Source: Embiotoca jacksoni (lineage: Eukaryota; Chordata; Actinopteri; Embiotocidae). From it: 64,000 nucleotides of DNA. The notes beneath the pieces are model-generated. The model saw only the letters and a list, made by a program, of their open reading frames with translations, had not been told where the DNA came from and searched no databases. The stretch is taken from the NCBI GenBank assembly GCA_022577435.1, contig JAKOON010000018.1, positions 2,594,282 through 2,658,281 of the forward strand, given 5' to 3'. The translations under genes and the position numbers were made by a program. Below are positions 36,577-47,499 of this stretch, one piece after another (positions within the stretch are counted from its first letter, which is position 1; the number at the start of each line of letters is the position of its first letter).

Positions 36577-37829
36577 ATGTGTGCTGTGCTCAGCGGCGAC
36601 GCGAGGTTGTCCGACACTGCAGACAGGGAGGGGGAACCGGCGGAGCCTCCCGTGGAGACTCCACCGGTTACCGAATTACACTCCATGGATGATTTTCCAC
36701 TGGAGCAGTCTCATGATGATACTCTACACTTTGCCTTTGACCAAGTGATAAAAATCGATGGTCAGTTGGTGCATCCTGACGCAGCGCCGTCATATCCTCA
36801 CTTTTCATTGATTAGGGACAGACTGTATAGAGTGAGTCGTGACACTCAGACAGGACAGGAAAACACCCACTTGTTGGTGCCAAAAAGGCGTCGGGAAATA
36901 ATTTTCCAGGCGGCTCATTATAACCTGATGGCTGGCCACATGGGATATGATAAAACACTGGACCGGATAATGACCCGGTTTTATTGGCCGGGTATCCGGG
37001 GGGATGTGCCCCGTCGGTGCGCATCCTGCCCGAAGTGCCAGCTGGTAAACCAGCCGGCTATTCTGAGGGCGCCTTTGCGCCCTCTACCATTGATGGGGGT
37101 CCCATTTGAACAAATTGGCATGGACCTCATCGGGCCATTTCACCGGAGTGCACGGGGATATCGCTTTGTGTTAGGTCTGGTGGATTACGCAACACGATAT
37201 CCCGAGGGAGTGCCATTGCGCAACATTTCTGCAAAGAGTGTTGCGCAGGCTCTGATTCAGGTCATCTCCCGAGTCAGAATTCCGAAAGAGATTCTGACTG
37301 ACCAGGGCACCTCGTTCATTTCACGAACACTGAGGGAACGTTACGGATTACTGGAGTTAAATCTATTCGGACCAGTGTGTACCACCCACAGACTGACAGT
37401 CTTGTGGAGCGTCTGAATAAGATTTTAAAATCCATGATTCGCAAATTTATACACGAAGATGAACGCAATTGGGATAAATGTTGTAAAATCTTGCTATAAG
37501 AACTTTAATGTGTTAAGTGCCATGAAATAACGTGTTATGATTTGGCGCTATATAAATAAAATTTAATTGAAATGGCTTGATCCTCTGTTGTTTGCAGTGC
37601 GGGAGGTCCCCCAGGCCTCCACGGCATTTTCTCCCTTCGAGATGCTGTTTGGCAGGCAACCACAGGGGGTGCTCGACCTGCTTAAGGAAAACTGTGAGGA
37701 TGGTCCGAGCCCCAGCAAAAATGAGAATCAGAACGTCCTGGACCTGCAAGCAAAACTCCACACACTGTCACGTGATAATTTGCTCCAGGCCCAGGAGCGT
37801 CAACAACGGCTGTACAACAGAAGGGCCAG
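36577..37829 (+). pseudogene. Gypsy integrase pseudogene
   Basis: Integrase joins the element DNA to the genome. The zinc-binding HHCC part is visible (HYNLMAGHMGYDKT ... CASCPKCQ), followed by DLIGPF with the first catalytic aspartate and ILTDQGTSFIS with the second. A frameshift near 37350 precedes the block that holds the catalytic glutamate (LVERLN, readable in another frame at about 37400). An 89-bp L2 end interrupts the gene at 37481-37569. After it, at 37570-37829, the C-terminal part resumes with WLDPLLFAVREVPQAS and QERQQRLYNRRAR. It then fuses in frame to RT. Confidence 0.88.
37481..37569 (+). mobile_element. L2 LINE 3' end (89 bp) inside integrase
   Basis: Matches the last bases of the L2 copies at 46762 and 60795: aagtgccatgaaataacgtg and ctatataaataaaattt, with an ATTGA-type tail. 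It is flanked by AAATG at 37476-37480 and 37570-37574. Removing it restores a continuous integrase reading across the junction, so the insertion is a clean, late event. Confidence 0.9.
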
Positions 37830-38490
37830 GACACTGGATTTAACCAAGGGCTACTGGCAGATTCCTCTCTCGCCAGAGTCCAAGGAAAAATCAGCCTTCT
37901 CCACTCCGTTTGGATTATACCAATTCACCACGCTTCCCTTTGGGTTGTTCGGTGCCCCGGCCACTTTCCAACGCCTCATGGACCGGGTGCTGCGTCCGCA
38001 TGCTGCATATGCTGCCGCTTACCTGGATGATGTCATCATCCACAGCGCCACCTGGGCGGAGCATATGCAGCAGGTGGGTGTGGTGCTGGAGTCCCTGAGG
38101 CAGGCTGGGCTCACCGCCAACCCAGGGAAATGTGCAGTTGGACGGAGGGAGGTACTGTATCTGGGGTACCACTTGAGCGGTGGGCAGGTGCGCCCTCAGG
38201 TGGACAAGACAGCTGCTATCGCACCTAACTTCGCTCTTCCCTTTACCCTGCAGACTGATGCATCGAACAGAGGGCTGGGGGCCGTTTTGTCCCAGCAGGT
38301 GCGAGGAGTTGACCGCCCTGTTCTTTACATCAGTCGAAAACTATCGGAGAGCGAGGCCAGGCACAGCACGGTGAAGAAGGAGTGCCTGGCTATCCGGTGG
38401 GTGGTTGCGTTATTACCTCCTGTGTTTGGACCACGCTCCGCTCCAGTGGCTCCACCGCATGAAAGATACCAATGCCCAGATCACTCGGTG
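37830..38490 (+). pseudogene. Gypsy RT and RNase H remnant, fused after integrase
   Basis: RT begins mid-domain with LDLTKGYWQIPL (palm aspartate) and continues with LPFGLFGAPATFQRLMDRVL and AAYLDDVIIHS (YLDD active site at 38020-38031). After VDKTAAIA it jumps directly to FALPFTLQTDASNRGLGAVL, the start of RNase H, so roughly 75-80 residues of the thumb and connection are missing in frame. YISRKLSE and VKKECLAIRW follow. A frameshift near 38400 scrambles the rest. The 371-codon frame at 37567-38682 therefore joins integrase tail, RT, RNase H and foreign sequence; it is not a natural gene. Confidence 0.88.
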
Positions 38491-38494
38491 TATA

Positions 38495-39280
38495 TATATA
38501 TCGATATAAGGTCCCACAGTTTACAGTGCATGTCAGAGCACAAACCAAGCCATGAAGTCCAAGAAATTGTCTGTAGACCTCCGAAACAGGATTGTATCAA
38601 GGGACAAATCTGGGGAAGGGTGCAGAAACATTTCTGCAGCATTGAAGGTTCCAATGAGCACAGTGGCCTTCATCTACTATGATTGACTAGTCAAGATGGA
38701 GGGAAAGATGAATGCAGCAATGTACAGAGACACCCTTGATGAAAACCTTCTCCAGACTGCTCTGGACCTCAGACTGGGGCGAAGGTTCATCTTCCAACAG
38801 GACAACGACCCGAAGCACACAGCCAAGATAACAAAGGAATGGCTTCGGGACAACTCTGTGAATGTCTTTGAGAGGCCCAGCCAGAGCTCAGACTTGAACC
38901 CGTTTGAACATCTCTGGAGAGATCTGAAAATGGCTGTGCACCGACGCTCCCCATCCAACCTGATGGAGCTTGAGAGGTCCTGCAAAGAAGAATGGGAGAA
39001 ACTGCCCAAAAATAGGTGCCAAGCTTGTAGCAACATACTCAAAACGACTTGAGGCTGTAATTGCTGCCAAAGGTGCTTCAACAAAGTATTGAGCAAAGGC
39101 TTTTCGTTCTTTATTTTTAATAGATCTGAAAAAAAATGTAACAAACTTTTGTCTCTTTGTCATCATGGGGTATTGTGTGCAGAATTTTGAGGAAAAAAAT
39201 TAATTCAATCAAGTTTGGAATAACGCTGTAACATAACTGGGCAAAATGTGAAGCGCTGTGAATACTTTCTGGAAGCACTG
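38495..39280 (+). pseudogene. Second-family Tc1 transposon remnant
   Basis: The left end is missing. The start codon at 38552 opens the helix-turn-helix part (MKSKKLSVDLRNRIVSRDKS ... NISAALKVPMSTVAF). The frame then jumps at about 38680 to MYRDTLDENLLQTAL, so the first catalytic aspartate region is deleted. The rest is readable to 39049: FQQDNDPKHTAKITKEWL with the second aspartate and LNPFEHLWRDLK with the glutamate, ending in a TGA. The right inverted repeat runs to 39280 (ctgtgaatactttctggaag ... cactg) with TA at 39281-39282. It differs from the family of the copies at 4066 and 40984. Confidence 0.88.
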
Positions 39281-39594
39281 TATAATGCAATTAGGTAATG
39301 CTTTGGAGTTGCAAGGCCTGTTTGGAAACCTGGAAAAATGATCACATATTGTTTATACTGCTTTTGTTTCAACATTTTATGTGTGTGCAAATCACTGAAA
39401 CTTTTTTGTTTGAACTTGTCCCCTGCAACCACCACTAGCTTGGTCTATCCTGTAGTGTCTCTGGACTCTAATACAATTTTGATAAACCTGAAAAAAATCC
39501 AGCAATTTTACTGAATAAACACAAAAGGAATTGGTAGATACACTTCTTTCACTAGCAGTAAAACACCTTTCACAGCAAATATTAGGACTGTCAG

Positions 39595-39597
<3 letters not shown>

Positions 39598-39668
<71 letters not shown>
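39598..39668 (+). repeat. (CA)n microsatellite
   Basis: About 35 uninterrupted CA units, followed by broken CA to 39698. Confidence 0.98.
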
Positions 39669-39670
<2 letters not shown>

Positions 39671-39699
39671 TACTCACACACAAACACACCCACACACAA

Positions 39700-40195
39700 T
39701 ACCATCAAGGTCTAGTGATGGAAGAGCAGGAAACTCATTTTTCTCTGGTAAATATGAAATCTTCAATGTGTCACTCCGTCTTGTCGGCCGTCCAGCGGCT
39801 AGCATCTTCTGACGTTGTTTACATTACTCGTGTCTGTCCTTGGTGACACCAACCAGAGCGAAAAAGGGGGCCAGAATTTACATAATGTGTCATCTAAGCA
39901 CTAACACAGACATCGCCAATCTAGCAATCTGCATTTTATGAGATCCACTCGCTCCTCTGGCTCTTGCAGGCCAACAGGCTGGAAGGTTCCTTTACACTCA
40001 GGAACATACACTAATCTACAACACAACGGTTTCCCAGCAACATCGCTTGGCATCAGGTGCGGCTTTACAATGCAAATAAAAGCAATTAACCAAGCAACTA
40101 AGACTGCATCAGGACCTGTATTTATTACTAAAGTAAAAGCAAGTACAATGAAAGTGTGTAATGCTCAGGGTCGTGTTGCCCTCACATTTTTCTAT
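39700..40195. other. No gene recognised
   Basis: A 118-codon frame (39938-40294) runs into the L2 tail and carries no motif. Confidence 0.5.
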
Positions 40196-40360
40196 TCAAT
40201 TCAATTCAATTCAATTCAATTCAACTTTTTTTGTATAGCGCCAAATCACAACATATGTTATTTCATGGCACTTAACACATTAAAGTCCTTATAGCAAGAC
40301 TTCACAATATTATACAGAGAAAACCAACAATTCAACAATTCTCACATTCCTACAACAAGG
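40196..40360 (-). mobile_element. L2 LINE 3' end
   Basis: Minus orientation. Seven TTCAA tail units at 40196-40226 are followed by gtatagcgccaaatcacaac and tttcatggcacttaacacat, as in the L2 copies at 46762 and 60795. Confidence 0.9.
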
Positions 40361-40981
40361 AAATTAGCCCCAGCTAAAATAATATAGTGTTAGAGAGTCA
40401 CAGAAAACCTGAATGGAAATTATGCATCACTCATGTCTTTAATGGATTTTAAATGTGCAACGGAAAATACCACTCTCATTGAAGTGCGTCATCATGACGT
40501 CCTTTTGGTAAAGGAGGAAGCAGGCTTCATGGACCGGTATATTCCAGTTCTTGTGCCGGGACTGCTTCTCTATATTTGAATGGCATGCTTAGTACAGCGG
40601 CATCAGTGGCTTTTGTGTAGTTGAATAAACATGGTTGCGTTTTCATACAGTGGCCCAGAAAGTTCACTGAACTATAACTTTAAAAAACATTCACATGCAT
40701 AATGACAAAAACACAAGAACATTTTCACTTTCATTGAGTCCACAATGGGTGTCTATCTAGTTGTTAATCTCATGCTAAACTTGTTGAGATCAAAAGAAGA
40801 CCGGCAGAATGGACCTGAGTGGCCTGGCCCAGCCACAAAGGTGAGTGAGCAACGCTGCAGGGGACGAGTGGATCTGCGGCGGGACACTAATTGAGCTCAC
40901 CAGGGTTTCAGTTAAGCCCTGAATGCTTTGAGTGGCATTCAGTTTAAGCTGGTGCTTGTCAGGGACCAGTGCAGCTACATA
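40361..40981. other. No gene recognised
   Basis: Unique sequence up to the TA target of Tc1 copy 2. Confidence 0.5.
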
Positions 40982-40983
40982 TA

Positions 40984-41198
40984 CAGTGGTGTGAAAAAGT
41001 GTTTGCCCCCTTCCTGATTTCCAATGTTTTTGCATGTCTGTCACACTTAAATGTTTCAGATCATCAAACTAATTTAAATATTAGCCAAAGATAACACAAG
41101 TAAACACAAAATGCATTTTTTAAATGAAGGTTTTTATTATTAAGGTAGAAAAAAAAATCCAAACCCGCATGGCCCTGTGTGAAAAAGTGTTTGCCCCC
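40984..41198 (+). repeat. Left IR/DR end of Tc1 copy 2
   Basis: Outer direct repeat 40984-41022 and inner direct repeat 41177-41198. Both carry the GTGAAAAAGTGTTTGCCCCC core. Confidence 0.85.
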
Positions 41199-41364
41199 TC
41201 CTGTTAAAACATAACTTAACTGTGGTTTATCACACTTGAGTTCAATTTCTCGAGCCACACCCAGGCCTGATTACTGCCACACCTGTTCTCAATCAAGAAA
41301 TCACTTCAATAGGACCTGCCTGACAAAGTGAAGTAGACCAAAAGATCCTCAAAAGATAGACATC

Positions 41365-42651
41365 ATGCCGAGATCCAAAGAAATTCAGGAACAAATGAGA
41401 AAGAAAGTAATTGAGATCTACCAGTCTGGAAAAGGTTCTAAAGCCATTTCTAAAGCTTTGGGACTCCAGAGAACCACAGTGAGAGCCATTATCCACAAAT
41501 GGAGAAAACATGGAACAGTGGTGAACCTTCCCAGGAGTGGCCGGCCGACCAAAATTACCCCAAGAGCGCAGCGACGACTCATCCGAATGGTCACAAAAGA
41601 CCCCACGACAACATCCAAAGAACTACAGGCCTCACTTGCCTCAGTTAAGGTCAGTGCTCATGACTCCACCATAAGAAAGAGACTGGGCAAAAATGGCAGA
41701 GTTCCAAGATGAAAACCACCGCTGAGCAAAAAGAACATTAAGGCTCGTCTCATTGTTGCCAGAAAACAGCTTGATGATCCCCAAGACTTTTGGGAAAATA
41801 CTCTGTGGACTGATGAGACAAAAGTTGAACTTTTTGGAAGGTGTGTGTCCCGTTACATCTGGCGTAAAAGTAACACTGCATTTCAGAAAAAGAACATCAT
41901 ACCAACAGTAAAATATGGTGGTGGTAGTGTGATGGTCTGGGGCTGTTTTGCTGCTTCAGGACCTGGAAGACTTGCTGTGATAAATGGAACCATGAATTCT
42001 TCTGTCTACCAAAAAATCCTGAAGGAGAATGTCCGGCCATCTGTTCGTGACCTCAAGCTGAAGCCAACTTGGGTTCTGCAGCAGGACATTGATCCAAAAC
42101 ACACCAGCAAGTCCACCTCTGAATGGCTGAAGAAAAACAAAATGAAGACTTTGGAGTGGCCTAGTCAAAGTCCTGACCTGAATCCTATTGAGATGCTGTG
42201 GCATGACCTTAAAAAGGCGGTTCGTGCTGGAAACCCCTCCAATGTGTCTGAATTACAACAACTCTGCAATGATGAGTGGGCCAACATTCCTCCACAGCGC
42301 TGTAAAAGGCTGCGGCTCAGACGGTAGAGTGGGTTGAACACTAATTGGAAGGTTGGTGGTTCGATCCCCAGCTCCTCCTGTCCACATGCCTAAGTGTCCT
42401 TGAGCAAGACACTGAACCCTAAGTTGCTCCCGATGGTGTACCATCGGTGTGTGAATGTGCTCCTGATGGCAGCACCTTGCATGGTGATCTGTCTCATTAA
42501 TGGGTGAATGGAAAAACGATGTTAAAGTGCTTTGAGACCGAAAGGTGATAAAGCACTATACAAGTAAAGACCATTTAAAAGACTCATTGCAAGTTATCGC
42601 AAACGTTTGATTGCAGTTGTTGCTGCTAAGGGTGGCCCAACCAGTTATTAG
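41365..42651 (+). pseudogene. Tc1 transposase pseudogene, copy 2
   Basis: ATG at 41365 opens the MPRSKEIQEQ N-terminus. The HTH part has KAISKALGLQRTTVRAI, then a GRPTK hinge (an AT-hook-like NLPRSGRPTKI). The catalytic domain has LWTDETKVELF (first aspartate), LQQDIDPKHTS (second) and SPDLNPIEMLW (glutamate), so all three catalytic residues are present. The only stop in the frame from 41365 to the SINE is TGA at 41710-41712, the same codon as in copy 1. A SINE at 42309-42576 separates the last residues (42582-42651, ending TAG). A 9-bp in-frame deletion just before the TGA distinguishes it from copy 1. At QQDxDPKHT the middle residue is Ile here and Asp in copy 1. Confidence 0.93.
42309..42576 (+). 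mobile_element. tRNA-derived SINE (V-SINE type) inside Tc1 copy 2
   Basis: The head has Pol III boxes: box A-like GGCTCAGACGGTAGAG at 42314-42329 and box B GGTTCGATCC at 42358-42367. A core with cttgagcaagacactgaacc and gtgtgtgaatgtg follows. The LINE-like 3' end is aaagcactatacaagtaaag. AAAAG lies on both sides (42304-42308 and 42577-42581), and Tc1 copy 1 shows the uninterrupted target. It is non-autonomous and needs LINE enzymes. The family name is from memory of the core. Confidence 0.88.
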
Positions 42652-42656
42652 GTTTA

Positions 42657-42871
42657 GGGGCAAACACTTTTTCACACAGGGCCATGTGGGTTTGTATTTT
42701 TTTTTTCTCCCTTAATAATAAAAACCTTCATTTAAAAACTGCATTTTGTGTTTACTTGTGTTATCTTTGACTAATATTTAAATTTGTTTGATGATCTGAA
42801 ACATTTCAGTGTGACAAACATGCAAAAAAATTGGAAATCAGGAAGGGGGCAAACACTTTTTCACACCACTG
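42657..42871 (-). repeat. Right IR/DR end of Tc1 copy 2
   Basis: Inner direct repeat at about 42657-42677 and outer repeat 42833-42871. Confidence 0.85.
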
Positions 42872-42873
42872 TA

Positions 42874-44585
42874 GCTGCCTTCAAATGGGGTTGTGTTTTC
42901 TGTCTTCATGTACGGAGTCCATACAAACAGCCCATTCTTGTGACAGTGAAAACCTCGGAATTTTCTGAAAGTAAATTTTTCATTGAATGGTATAATAATC
43001 TTTGTAATGCAATACATCTGAATTTGTTTTTGCTGTTTCTAACTGTCCTATCTTTTCCTTCTGTCACTAAGCCTGTGTATGTCCTGCATTACTTTATCTG
43101 CCTGCTAGCTTCCTAAATTTTTAGCTTCTGAGACTGTCTATCTTGCCATGACCTTGCAGAGGTGTTCTCACAACTTCACCACCTGAATGGCTAGCGTATA
43201 GGCTAACAGGTTCAACATGACCCTTATTTTTTCAGCACTGGCCCGCTTGGCCAGTAGGACAGAGTTTTACTGGCCTGTTGACTGGCACTGCCCGGCAGCC
43301 AAAAAATAAGAATAACATTTTCCCCATTATTTTGGTGATTTTTTTTTTTTTTATACACATACATACATACAGACAATACATGAATAGTGATGTCCCCTTT
43401 GGATTTAGTTGTTTATGATACAATAATCTTATGATTATAACATTTCAGTGCATATGGATGAATTTAATAATAAACCCTTATGTCAAGAACTGAGACAACA
43501 CTGAAATAAATCAGCGTTTCCACAGGTTGACAATAACCTTGTGCTGGCGGGTGGGGCGACCCGGGACTGATGTGTGTCCAGGGACTCATGTAGTTTAGAG
43601 GGCAGAGTGTCATCCAGGTTATTTTCTGTAACTACAATTTTCCCCCAAAAAAGGCATCATGTTTTCACTTAGTTACTGCAGTGTGTGCAACTCATACATA
43701 AACTTGTTCCTTTAGGTGCACCAGCAGCGCATAATTTATGAGCACCCAAGATGTCTTGCCACACCTTATGACGCCCCAGTAACAAATTTTAAGTGTTACC
43801 TTGCCCATTTATTTGGTCTTCCCCACGTGTATTTTAACGAATCATGATGTATTTAAACTGACATCATTTTAAACATGATCGCGCTTTAGACTCTGATTGG
43901 CTGGTATTGGCCCCCGGTCATTGATTAAGTCAAACACTGGGCTCCCATACAGAGTGTTGGAAAGAAAAGCCCTAACCCCAAACTAAAGAAAGCCAAGGTT
44001 ACCCTCACTTAACTTGCTTGCTGAAGCTGTTAACACTGAGTGAAAAAACAAGCTCACCATGACTAGATAGTTAGCCAGCAAGGCAGGTAGCATATTCAGC
44101 CATGTTAAGCTAATTAATTAAAGAAAGTTCTGTGTTTGTGTACTGTGTTTATTTAGAGCAGCGGCTCATTAGATGATTCAGAATCACTGTGACATTGCTG
44201 TTGTTCTAGCTAACCGATGCCTGCAGCAGCTATATCTGATAGCAGTTTGCTTGCTTGGGAGGCAGGAGACATGTGATTCCCTGATATATGAGGAATGACA
44301 TTTAGATTGGCATGAAATAAATGTGTGATTACAGAAATATGCTTCACAAATAAAAAGCAACTCCTAAGATTATGGAAATAAGATATACAATGTAATAACA
44401 CTAAATTGAGTTTATGGTATTGACAAAACATAGTCAGTATTTTTTATTTCAATAATTATTTTATGCATGTATTTATTACTGAGCCCTTTTGGTCACATAT
44501 GGCAGCTTTAGGGTGAGATAATAATGGGTATCTGTCTTCAGATGACTTCTCTCAAACTTAACACTGAAAGCGACGTCATGGTGAA
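42874..44585. other. No gene recognised
   Basis: Unique sequence, with a T run near 43340 and CATA repeats near 43360. No supported element. Confidence 0.5.
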
Positions 44586-44695
44586 GGTGCCCCATGAGTG
44601 TCTCCGTTTGGAGGCATTCCAGGCACGACTGGAGTACTTCAGGGCAGACGCATGACAAACAGGTGGGATTATACCTCCCAGCTAGTCTGATCTGG
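44586..44695 (+). mobile_element. Degraded RTE LINE 3'-end fragment
   Basis: Contains tccgtttggaggcattccag and gtgggattatacctcccagc. These line up with the RTE 3' coding end (16262-16527), though the piece is more diverged and ends before the tail. Confidence 0.6.
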
Positions 44696-45789
44696 ACATC
44701 TTGAAAATGTTAAGAAGGACAACACATTTGGGCTTTTCTCACAACAATTTTGCTGTATTATCGCTGATCGGCATACACAAATGTATGTATCACAACAAAC
44801 GTTTTAATGCACATACTGCACGTCCTTTGGTTTACTCATAAATGTGCTGTCAAGAAAAAAAAAGGATAATGTGATGGAAGATAAACATGGATGACATTTG
44901 AGGTGTAGTTAAAGTTAACAGCACTCAGTGGGAAGTGTGTATGTCTCTCCAGGCGCTGTTGTGTTTTTCTCTGTCTGACGCTGACATTGTGCACTGCAGT
45001 TTAAGCAGGAGTGCCCAGGGCAGCGCCCCAAAACACAATACGTAGCTTTTAGGACACACACAGCTGCCGCCACTCAAGCATTCAAATAACTGAAAACTCA
45101 GATGTTCACAAACAACTGGTCTTTGCAGCCACACAACCCCTAAAACACCTGATTAACAGCTCATCCATACTGTAATGCTTTACAGTTTGAAGACGTTTTC
45201 TCAAACATATGTAATTATGGTTTGTTTACTGCATATATGGTGACATAACATGCGTTAAAAATGAACATTTCAAATGAGTGTTACTATCATTGTTTCCGCA
45301 TAAATTCTGCATCTGGTTGCACTGTTATGTCCTGTCAGAAATTATTTACTGGAGCAGACGTTTGGTATTTTGTCTTAAGGGCTTTACACTTTCTATAAAA
45401 CAAGTAATCGAGTACAACAATGTGTGAACTATGAGGTCAGCATTATTTTTGCCTGCATATATTAAAAACATATGTTTGCATCTGGGATGTACTCTGAGAT
45501 AAGTGACTTATGCACTTAATTTCACAAAGATAAAAAGGTTTATTTCCAAAGGTAAGTCAGCAATACTATATTGTAGCTGTAGCCATCTGGAAAATAGCAT
45601 CTCACAATAAAAGCTTTCACCAAACAGGTAGTGCTTAATCCTAAACCGGCTACTGTCACTGCTGAGTTTGTGATTGGTCTAGTAGAATTCAAATGGACAG
45701 CCTTGTTTGGAGCCCTCCACAGCCAGGAAGCCTCCCTGGATCCCCCAAATGCAGACACAATTACATTATCTATAACACATCTGCAAGGA
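44696..45789. other. No gene recognised
   Basis: Unique sequence. Confidence 0.5.
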
Positions 45790-45970
45790 GGGCTGCATGG
45801 TGGTGCAATGGCTAGCACTGTCAATTTACAGCAAGAAGGTTCAGGGTTGGAGCCTTGGCTGGGGCTTGTTTCTAACCTTAACTGGGGCAAGGGCCTTTCT
45901 GTGGGGAGTTTGCACGTTCTCCCCTGGACCCTGTTCAGGATAAAGTGGGTATAGATGATGGATGGATGGA
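45790..45970 (+). mobile_element. tRNA-derived SINE with RTE-like tail, copy 2
   Basis: A good head is kept: ggctgcatggtggtgcaatg gctagcactg (box A-like), then gcaagaaggttcagggttgg (box B region degraded). It lacks the middle of the family and jumps to ttcaggataaagtgggtata and four GATG units. Confidence 0.78.
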
Positions 45971-46205
45971 CATTTGCAAAGAGGTTAATATAATTTAATT
46001 ATTTTCAGCTAGAATACTAGCACAATTGGATAATTGTATCAGCTCCCACAAATAATCTGTTGCATTCCTAATTTTGCATTTTTTTCTTTCAACACAAAAG
46101 TTTAACAGAATTCCGCTTTTTTATATTAAAAAAAGTTTGCTGGCTTTAGCTTTATAGTCACAATATTATCAAACTGTATCTTTAAACAGTGTAGAGAATT
46201 TGAAA

Positions 46206-46441
46206 GTTAGCACTGTCACCTCACAACATGAAGATTCTGGGTTTGAGCTTTGGCCAGGGTTTGGTCTGGCCTTTCTGTATTTCTCTCCGGGTGCTTCTCC
46301 CATCATACAACAACATGCATAACAGGTTAATTGATGAATCTAATTTGCCCGAAGGTGTCAATGTGAGAGTGTATGTCTGTTTCTGTCTTGGTGGACCCCA
46401 CCTTCGCCCAGTCAGCTGGGATAGGCTACAGCGATGTGGTG
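46206..46441 (+). mobile_element. tRNA-derived SINE, copy 3, diverged
   Basis: Starts gttagcactgtcacctcaca, keeps the ctccgggtgcttctccc and gtcagctgggataggctaca blocks, and lacks a clear tail. Confidence 0.72.
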
Positions 46442-46761
46442 TCAACATTGGTGCACCTTAAGATGTGTTTGATATATCCCCTCATTTTTTTTAATGTCAT
46501 GATATCATATTTATATTTTCCATACATAGTATCATTATTATAGTTGGTGTCTATTGTTATAATACAACACACTTACTGACAACTTTAAGTATAGCTTTAT
46601 CTTAATTAGTTTTAAAAAAAAATGAAAAGAGCCTGTGCTAGTAATGTCAGACACACACACACCTAGCCAACACCTTGCAATCAGGAGGGTGATTTTATGT
46701 AACATTGCGTTAGCAAGCCAACCTATTGGCATCATTCTTGTAAAACTCTGCAGATATTACA

Positions 46762-47290
46762 ATTCAATTCAATTTTATTTATATAGCACCAAATCACAAC
46801 ACAGGTTATTTGTAATAACTTATATGTAAGTCCTTACAACAGAACTTTACAACATTAAACAGAGAAACCCAACAAAGCAACATTTCCCACATAAGCTAGG
46901 AGGGAAAAAAAAACTCCTCTTTAAGGGAGAAAAACCTCCAACAGAGGGAAGAAAAACTCCCTTTAACAGGAAGAAACCTCCGACAGAACCAGGATCAGAG
47001 GTGGAGAACATCTGCCTTGACCGGTTGGGGTGAGAGGAGAGCAGAGAGAGAAAAGGACAGCATAGAGATACAAGAGAAGAACTGTTGGTGGAGATGACAA
47101 GCGCAGGACAGAGACATGCAGCTCCATGACGGGACATCTGCAAAAGAAAGAACAGAAACTACGCGAGCGAAGGAACTGAATGGAGACAACAGATAATAAG
47201 AAGAAACTATGGGAGAGAAAAAGCTTGAAGTTGATGAGATTTAATGGTGAGTCTATAGAGAGTGAAAGAGTGAGAGGAAGGAAGCTCAGT
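46762..47290 (-). repeat. L2 copy A 3' untranslated region
   Basis: Shared by five L2 copies of the window. It has the block tatatagcaccaaatcacaa beside TTCAA units at the element end. Confidence 0.85.
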
Positions 47291-47499
47291 GCAAAATGAG
47301 GTCCCCCAGCAGCCTCGCTCTATAACAGCATAACTAAGGGATGGTTCAGGTTCACCTGAGCAGCCCTAACTATAAGATTTATCAAAAAGAAAAATTTTGA
47401 GTCTAACCTTAACTCTAGAGAGGGTTCCTGCCCCTTAAACACAAACTGGGAGGTGATTCTACAGGAGAGGAGCCTGAAAACTGAAGCTCTGCCTCTCAT

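Larger units (their letters stand above)
33671..38490 (+). mobile_element. Gypsy-type LTR retrotransposon remnant, rearranged
   Basis: A likely 5' LTR, a primer site, gag, integrase, then RT and RNase H are found in this order on the plus strand. In most Gypsy elements integrase comes last. Protease, the start of RT and the RT-RNase H linker are missing. Later insertions are a Rex1 LINE in the LTR and an 89-bp L2 end in integrase. No 3' LTR is seen; the element stops against a Tc1 remnant at about 38490. Several frameshifts are present, so it cannot be active. Confidence 0.82.
40984..42871 (+). mobile_element. Tc1-like DNA transposon, copy 2 (defective)
   Basis: The same family as 4066-5562, in the opposite orientation about 36 kb away. 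Terminal inverted repeats of 39 bp lie at 40984-41022 and 42833-42871, with TA at 40982-40983 and 42872-42873. Inside are a nearly intact transposase and a SINE. Without the SINE it would be about 1.6 kb, the normal size of the family. Confidence 0.95.

Noticed and set aside
37567..38682. 371-codon frame as an intact fusion protein
   Set aside because: It joins integrase tail, truncated RT, RNase H after a frame-keeping deletion, frameshifted sequence and part of a Tc1 element. Several essential parts are missing.
43200..43330. Short inverted phrases around ggcccgcttggccagtagga as a transposon end
   Set aside because: No second end and no target duplication were found.
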